A stretch of DNA of 64,000 nt from Deinandra increscens subsp. villosa (Eukaryota > Streptophyta > Magnoliopsida > Asterales > Asteraceae), in the NCBI GenBank assembly GCA_039602395.1, contig JBCNJP010000017.1, positions 90,160,182-90,224,181 on the forward strand. The letters run 5' to 3'. Numbering within the stretch: the stretch's first letter is position 1; each line of letters begins with the position of its first letter. Position numbers and translations under genes: made by a program. The notes beneath the pieces were generated by a model. The model had not been told where the DNA came from and did not search any database. It saw only the letters and a list, made by a program, of their open reading frames with translations. Below, piece by piece: positions 58,280 through 64,000 of the stretch.

Positions 58280-59323
58280 TTAGCTTGATTTTTCATCGGT
58301 ACTAACTTGTGAATCGGATATGGCTACGGATGCTTTCCCTTTTTCCGGTTCGCTTCCTTTCTGCCCCTTCTTATGACCATCTGCCCACCACTCCGGGTAA
58401 CCGACAATCTTGAAGCATTGTTCCTTCGTGTGCTTCGTCATACCGCAATGGGTGCACTTGAGGTTAGATTTATCTTCCTTTGTATATGGAGCACCTTTCT
58501 TGACAGTTGGATCGAGCCGGCGGTGCCCTTTGGCCACGAACCCAGATGCTTCGTTGTTGGCGGCGACGAGGCCAGCAGCCAAGCCGCTATTTTGGTTATT
58601 CGTGGCTGCTCCCAGAATACTCTGGTGAGCGGCCTCTTTGCGAACCATAGCATACGCTCCTTCAGCTGTTGGGAGAGGGTCCATTCGAAGTAACTCACGT
58701 TTGATATGATCATACCTGTGGTGTAAAGCATTCAAGAATTGAAACAATTTTTGTTCTGACCTGATTTTCGTGTAAGCATTGATGTCTTCAGGACATTTCA
58801 TGGGGTTGGGATCGATTCGATCGATTTCTCCCCAAATCCCTTGGAGTGCAATCCAGAAGCTTTCTAACGATGTCTCATTTTGCTTTATTTCATTGGCTTT
58901 TACATGAAGGTTAAACGTTTGCAGCTTGTCCTTACCGCTGCTGTAGGTAACCACCAGAGCATCCCATAGCGTTTTTGTTGTTGGGAACTCGGTGAGGTTG
59001 CTTGCAATCTCGGGTTCAATATTCTGGATAAGCCATGAGAAGACGACTAAGTCGTCTTGTTCCCATTGCTCATAGCCTTCTTCTTTCGGATCTGGGGCTT
59101 TTTCTGTTAAATGGTTTAAAAGGGATTTTGATTTCCCTCCTATGGCAACCCGAATCATTCGGGTCCATAAGGCATAATTGTGGCTGTTTAATTTGAGGTT
59201 TATCTGAAGGCTGTCTGAGAGCTTTGGGTTTGTGGCGTGGGAGTTCATGCCCTGCTTAAGCAGGTTTGCAAGTTGGAGTGATAAGTCAGAGTTTAGGTTG
59301 CCGTCTCCGGACATGGTGATCAC
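58280..59323 (-). CDS. Copia Gag
   Basis: 347 residues, open from ATG to TAA. The capsid region is LNSHNYALWTRMIRVAIGGK, LTEFPTTKTLWDALVVTYSS and QFLNALHHRYDHIKREL. The zinc knuckle CTHCGMTKHTKEQC (CX2CX4HX4C) is followed by FKIVGYPEWW, common in copia Gags. The start lies 69 bases after the primer site. It ends in a TAA after DEKSS, and the pol frame continues directly after it in phase. It is intact and could supply particles in trans. Confidence 0.85.
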   Translation of the reverse strand: MITMSGDGNLNSDLSLQLANLLKQGMNSHATNPKLSDSLQINLKLNSHNYALWTRMIRVAIGGKSKSLLNHLTEKAPDPKEEGYEQWEQDDLVVFSWLIQNIEPEIASNLTEFPTTKTLWDALVVTYSSGKDKLQTFNLHVKANEIKQNETSLESFWIALQGIWGEIDRIDPNPMKCPEDINAYTKIRSEQKLFQFLNALHHRYDHIKRELLRMDPLPTAEGAYAMVRKEAAHQSILGAATNNQNSGLAAGLVAANNEASGFVAKGHRRLDPTVKKGAPYTKEDKSNLKCTHCGMTKHTKEQCFKIVGYPEWWADGHKKGQKGSEPEKGKASVAISDSQVSTDEKSS

Positions 59324-59391
59324 CTAAGAAACAGACTTTTAAGGCTCGAAGGTGTGTAGATGATGAGCACTCTCGTCCTAGAACCAGCCAT

Positions 59392-59403
59392 GCTCTGATA
59401 CCA
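59392..59403 (-). other. Primer binding site, initiator Met-tRNA
   Basis: On the minus strand TGGTATCAGAGC, directly after the end of the 5' LTR (AATTGTTAAGA). Confidence 0.92.
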
Positions 59404-59645
59404 TCTTAACAATTGGATCAGAAGGATAGAAGAAAGCTGATTGAGGAAAAATGATTCGTTGCTTACAAAAGAACAACTACACACAATTTATAATTGTTTA
59501 TGGCACAAATAATGGCAACCTTACAGCTAGCATAAGGCTGTAATGGATGGTCAACAAAAACTATTTTGGGAAGGGAAATGATGACAATATTCTGATCCCG
59601 TGATTTCCTCCACCCATTCTTTTATTCTGACTTTCCTGATCAACA
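59404..59645 (-). repeat. 5' LTR of the young copia element
   Basis: 242 bp, one mismatch to the 3' LTR. Confidence 0.93.
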
Positions 59646-59863
59646 TTGCTATCTAGATCTATTTAGATCTGGACCAGGTTTTAGGGGTCACACAATCATA
59701 CAAGACATTGTCTGTGACATTCGTCAATTATTTGTTTTTGCAACTCGATCTCTATTTAGTCAAGCAATAAAACTTTGGGGAATATTTTGATAATCATTTT
59801 TACTCTTGTTTCAATTATATAAGTACTATTATTCTTGTTATATACCCCATACTAGGTTAGTAA

Positions 59864-59880
59864 CCCGTGTATTACACGGG
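59864..59880 (-). repeat. Helitron-type terminal hairpin
   Basis: A 17-bp palindrome, CCCGTGTATTACACGGG, eight bases from the CTAG end. Confidence 0.7.
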
Positions 59881-60488
59881 CTAAATATAAATTCATAATA
59901 TTAGATAAATACAAAAGAAAAATATAATGACTAAGAAATTTAAAAATTATTATTGAAATAAAATTCTTATAATATATTAAATAATAATTTAATACATTTA
60001 AGAAATTTATTATGTTTGACAAGTTATTGATTATATTCCACAAAAATACTAAAATTATTGAGTAAATTAATCAAATCTATGATAATTTTAACAAATTTTT
60101 AAAATAAAATTTTAGTTTTGATAAAATTGGTAATTAATCTTAATTAATGATTTACTAAATTGGTAATTGATTGTGAGTTTGACATGTGGCATTGGTGATG
60201 TGGACCATTTATAAATGAGACATGTGTCACAAATTTTATTACTTTATTAGGATTATAAGATACCAAATTTGTTACTTGGAATTTAAAAATATATATATAA
60301 ATTAAAAATGAATAAAAAATATTTGATGACGTCACTGCTCGCCACACCAGAGTGTTACCAAACCCTAAAGTTTCTAGTTTTAAAGCTACCAAAATTGCAA
60401 AACAGATGCACCAATCACTGTTCTGAACTCTAAACAAATCAAAATTGTAAAAGACTAATTAAACCTGATATGAAAATAAGAAACATGT

Positions 60489-60554
60489 GCATGTGAAGTT
60501 ACTCTATTTCACATGTGAAATTACTCTATTTCACATGTGAAATTACTCTATTCT
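60489..60554. repeat. 22-bp tandem repeat, three units, palindromic core
   Basis: Three units of ACATGTGAAATTACTCTATTTC; the junctions create the palindrome TTTCACATGTGAAA. The motif recurs singly near 60644-60657. Confidence 0.9.
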
Positions 60555-60689
60555 ATATTCAATTGAGCTAAGAATAACAAGTTTAGACACTTTTAACAAC
60601 TTTGTTTGTCAAATAAAATGTATTAAAAACATAGAACCCTTATTTCACATGTGAAATTGGTTTATTTCACAATTTTCTACAAAATACAA

Positions 60690-62000
60690 TCATTCTTCCA
60701 TGTGATTTTCATCAGATTCATGTTGAACCTTGACAGTGACCTTGGCCGCTGATGTATTTTTGACCATTGCACCAGGAGCAACAATCATTTGTATTTGCTG
60801 GTCGTGTTCCTTTCTAGCCTCTTTTCTTTCCTTTGTCATCTTACCTTTCATCCTTCATCATTAGCATCATAAACATGTTAAAAAGCTCCAGCAGGGGCAA
60901 AAACCATTGCGTTGGGTCAGGTTGGATGACTTCTTAAAACTGGTATGGATCAAAAAGTTTGTTTTGTGCACACTGGGATGAGTTGACTCAAAGCACTTGT
61001 CTTCTAAAGTCATGAACTTATGTACAGTGTTTATTCGGGTTGACTGATTCCTTCCTTTTTAACTAACTTTTTCTAGGTTGGAGATGAAGCATAACCTGAA
61101 TTAATAAGCTTTTAGGTAAATGGGTGGAAACCGACCTCTAAAGAAAAAGAAAAAAGAAAACGACTTGACAATTTAAAGTAGACACTTCTCCATATACTAG
61201 CTTGGGGGAAACGGATAGTTTTGTGCAGATGGGTTTGACCTGAAACACTTAACTATCCAAAAGTTTTGAACTTCAGAGGACGCCTTGGGTTGACAGAAAA
61301 AGAGCAACCCAGATTGACCCATTGATAAGCAAAAGGAGCAAACTTACTGCGTCTAGGGAAAATACGAAAACAACAAAGATTACAATTGTAGACGGGATTC
61401 AATAGAAGAAAATTACCTCTTCTTATGGTGTGTTTCCTCCCTATGGAATCTAACTTTATCGATAGTCTTGATGGCCTTCAGTGTGTTCTCTGTGAGGTTT
61501 CTCACATCTCTCTGGTCTGTTACGCTTCCTCTCAAACTAAAATGTTGCATCCTTAGAAGTAAATTAATATAACCAATAGCAACCAACCATTTTGTTATAA
61601 GTATTGGAAAATATTACATATATATCCTTCTAAAAGCTCAAGTTATCACATAAACACTTTTAAATATCATATTATATACACCGTTTCAAAACAAGAATTG
61701 AAGTACTTTTAAAACAGCTTCTTTCACTAAATTAACATAGAGACCATTATCTGCTGATGATCTAGCATTATAATATTTTTTGCGCTCATTTCTTCAATGA
61801 GAAAAGATTGCTACATGTAACCAAATATATCATATAAAATATATATGATATTAGGAAATATGAGGGATGTAAATTAAGCTTTGAACTTTGAGACAGATAT
61901 CAACTAAATAAACAAGCCATTAAGTAATTTTGTTTACCCGAGTCATGTCCTTGCCATGTAACGATTCATTTTGAAATTTTTGTGGCATTATCTGATAGAA
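60690..62000 (-). pseudogene. RLP24 (ribosomal protein L24-like, ribosome biogenesis) pseudogene fragment
   Basis: RLP24 is a nucleolar factor of pre-60S particles, related to ribosomal protein eL24. Three exon-like pieces read right to left. 61991-61938 contains CHKNFKMN and LHGKDMT in two frames. 61551-61417, between an AG and GTAATT, contains FERKRNRPER and, one frame over, LTENTLKAIKTIDKVR. The third, open from 60851 to the stop at 60690, contains MKGKMTKERKEARKEHDQQI and ends KVKVQHESDENHMEE. These match conserved parts of plant RLP24 in order. An in-frame TAG after the start of the middle exon, a frameshift and a missing N-terminal zinc-binding exon show it is dead. Introns are kept, so it was moved as DNA. 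A leader-like AAACCCTAAACC (minus strand) lies near 62275-62290. Confidence 0.75.
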
Positions 62001-62700
62001 ACAAAAGTATGATACGATTATCAACTAACTAAACCCTAACTTAAGAAAACCTCCAATAATCAAACAAACCACAAGAATGAAGTTACAAAACCTATGAAGA
62101 TGCATACAACACAAAAATCACAGATTCACAGTCCAATGACTGATAGAAACACAAGTACAAGTTACCTAAAATAAGAAAAAATTCAGCAGGTGATCCGAAA
62201 TCTAGAAGAAATTGACATAAATCTGGAGCAAATGATTTACTTTTCTCAATTCAGTTACCTCAGCGTCCCCGTCGGTTTAGGGTTTTTTTGCAGACCTCCG
62301 ATTTGACGGATGTTGAAGAAATTGACTACGGGATTACTTCAAATCTCTCTGTGATTTTTCCTTCAACATAATCTGAAGCCCGTCCTCTTCTCTGCGTAGT
62401 TAGCATTTCTTTGCCCAACTGGGAAGTTGATATGAAAGTAATCAGGTCAGAGGGGGATGATTTAATGAAATTTTAGATTGACGATCGTACTCCTGTTCTT
62501 TATAAACTCATGTTTTATGATCCAACGGTTATTGAGAGTGTATACATGTATATATTTTTTAAGATTTTACAATAAACCTCACCCTACATAGATCATTACG
62601 CTACTCTATTTGGTAAAAGATACTTTGTACACGAGTTTAAATAAAATTAAAATCGCTACCCGGTAAACCAAATACCATTAACAAACCCGACACAGCGCGC
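62001..62700. other. Leader-like flank of the RLP24 fragment
   Basis: The minus strand shows a possible first exon or leader at about 62255-62440 ending GACGCTGAG before GTAACTG. No start codon with RLP24-like coding sequence is seen, and the rest is AT-rich. Confidence 0.35.
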
Positions 62701-62939
62701 ATTTGTTACCTACTAGTTGTGTTAATATTGAATATTCATTATTATCTTTTTCATTTTTGTTTTCTAATTTCCTTTCATTTTCTAAACTTTTTTTTTCCTT
62801 ATTTTCATTCTATTCTTTTACTTTTTTATCCTTAATTTTAATTAACGCATTTATGTTTACATACCACGTGTCATTTTGTTTGTTATATTTACAAGATGTT
62901 TACCCACCCCGTTCGTTGCTGCGGGTTGAATTTGTATAC

Positions 62940-63860
62940 TGAACGAAAGTAAAAAAAAAGTTAAGTGGTATAAAACGTAAAAGTTTAAAAGTCTCGTGGT
63001 GAAAGTATAAAATTATAGAAGTATATTAAAAGCGAAAGTATAAAAGTTAAAAGTTTCGTGTCAAAGTACGTAAAAGTCTAATAGTCTTGTAGTGAAAGTA
63101 TACAACTATAAATATATACTAAAAATGAAAATAGAAAAGTTAAAAGTTTCGTGGCCAAAATAGAAGACAACAAACTTAAAATAAAAAAAACTTTAAAGGT
63201 TAAACAGTACAAAACGTAAGAGTATGAAACAATGTGGTCAAACTATGAAAACTAAAAGTTTACTATTTCGTTAAAAAGAAGAAAAACAAATTGTAAAAGT
63301 TTAGGGGTAGAAAGCGTCAAAGCACCAAAGTCACGTGACCAAAGTTTGAAAAACCAAAAGTCTACTATTCATCTATGAAATTTGATCGTGTTCAAAAGTA
63401 ATGGAAATAAAGCGTAAAAGTCTAAAAGTTTCGTGGTCAAAGTATAAAACTATAGAAAGATCGTGGCCAAAGTCGAAGATTCTAAAAGTATATTACAAAT
63501 TAAAGTGCAAAAGTTAAGGGGTTTAAAACGTAAAAGTCGAAAAGTTTCGTGGTTAACGTATAAAACTATAAAAAGTATATTAAAAATGAAAGTATAAAAG
63601 TTAAGGGGTATAAAACGTACAACTATAAAAGTCACGTAGTCAAAGGATTAAATTAAAAAGTAATAGTGGTCAAAATATAAAAAATTAAAAAGAAAAGACG
63701 TGGACCAAAAGTGTAAAAATGAGAGAATCTTTGTGGCCAAAATAAAAAAAACTAAAACTTTTGAAGGGCTTAAGTGAATAAAAGTAAAAATTATGTGACC
63801 TAAACAAAATAAATCAAAAAATATGTGGTGTAAACAAAAGATATAAAAAGTTCACTATTC
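62940..63860. repeat. Degenerate A-rich repeat
   Basis: About 900 bases built from diverged copies of pieces such as AAAGTATAAAA, AAAAGTTAAAAG, TTTCGTGGTCAAAG and GGTATAAAACGTAAAAG at irregular spacing. It is preceded by CACCCCGTTCGTTGCTGCGGG (about 62905-62925). No coding frame is supported. Confidence 0.55.
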
Positions 63861-64000
63861 AAGTATCAAATTCCATTGTTATATATATAATTTAACGCCG
63901 ACGAGCTTGCGTGTATATTATTATTTTATGTAAGTTGAACAATTTTTTATCTAAGATGTTAGGCAATATTGAACGTTGTAATATCGTCCTTTTTTATGTG
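63861..64000. other. Window end, nothing recognised
   Basis: AT-rich sequence with a short TATATATA run; no feature can be supported. Confidence 0.4.

Larger units (their letters stand above)
54514..59645 (-). mobile_element. Young Ty1/copia element, complete, minus strand
   Basis: LTRs of 242 bp at 54514-54755 and 59404-59645 differ at one base (CCG against TCG near position 52 of the + strand copy). They are flanked by TTGCT (54509-54513 and 59646-59650). On the minus strand it has TGTTGATCAGG at the LTR start, primer site TGGTATCAGAGC (59392-59403) right after the 5' LTR, gag, protease, integrase, RT, RNase H, and the purine tract ACGTGAGGGGGAG next to the 3' LTR. It is 5.1 kb. Very recent insertion is implied. 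The polyprotein has two in-frame TAA codons and one frameshift. Confidence 0.93.
59852..62716 (-). mobile_element. Helitron-like element (putative)
   Basis: On the minus strand the left border reads a perfect palindromic hairpin CCCGTGTAATACACGGG (59864-59880). Eight bases follow, then CTAG (59852-59855) and T: the layout of a Helitron 3' end. At the other side, CTAG followed by T at 62713-62717 lies after a weaker hairpin-like CCCGACACAGCGCG on the + strand, so the right border is doubtful. The interior carries a gene fragment (RLP24) on the minus strand, as often seen in Helitrons. No Rep/helicase is present. Confidence 0.45.

Noticed and set aside
62690..62717. Second Helitron 3' end (CTAG before T) on the + strand
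   Set aside because: The preceding hairpin is poor. It is kept only as a doubtful border of the Helitron-like region and not as a separate element.

Overview
The window is plant nuclear DNA made almost entirely of transposable elements nested inside one another, with one intact-looking host gene. Signs of a plant are initiator-Met-tRNA primer sites (TGGTATCAGAGC), Ty1/copia polyproteins, a CACTA end, and a five-exon TRICHOME BIREFRINGENCE-LIKE (TBL) gene with GT-AG introns. The SIRE/Maximus-type element with an extra ORF after pol, and the general repeat style, make a eudicot, probably an Asteraceae, my best guess; that assignment is inference.

Layout. 1-12983 is the right-hand part of a large CACTA-type DNA transposon. 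It holds an inverted decamer minisatellite (1-900), remnants of an exon-intron gene and 150-bp subterminal repeats, and it ends at 12983. Inside it (2319-10439) sits a gag-only LTR retrotransposon (family A) as a three-LTR tandem array between one pair of GAATG duplications. 12984-43940 is one decayed SIRE-like copia element (gag end, protease, integrase, RT, RNase H, ORF3, 3' LTR). It is split by three more gag-only LTR elements, each with a perfect 5-bp target duplication: B (13148-19676, CAACA), C (20272-27731, CTTCT) and D (27967-34153, AGCAC). It also carries a solo LTR (40292-41974, CAAGC). C itself carries a Harbinger-like MITE (TTA duplication) that in turn carries a Mutator-like MITE (9-bp duplication). 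43941-45775 is a broken minus-strand copia element cut by the SIRE insertion. 46240-48052 is a minus-strand Ty3-like solo LTR (GTTAT). 50179-53995 is the TBL gene. 54514-59645 is a very young minus-strand copia element (LTRs differ at 1 of 242 bases, TTGCT duplication) with a broken polyprotein. 59852-62713 looks like a Helitron carrying a minus-strand pseudogene of the ribosome-biogenesis factor RLP24. 62940-63860 is degenerate A-rich repeat.

The most interesting signal is shared by the four gag-only families A-D. Between the end of gag and the 3' LTR each has a long non-coding region with matching pieces: a stem followed by the block GGTAGGCTCGAC, then one to three tandem hairpin modules, then (A, B, D) a further block ending in GATCCC. 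Every module has an outer stem of different sequence, but the two arms stay complementary. They enclose a shared core reading UCUG, a small stem capped in most copies by a GNRA loop, then GACC. Eleven copies are visible, some with compensatory or wobble changes. This looks like a conserved structured RNA of non-autonomous retroelements, perhaps used for packaging, dimerisation or trans-mobilisation. I do not know of a description of it; its role is unproven.
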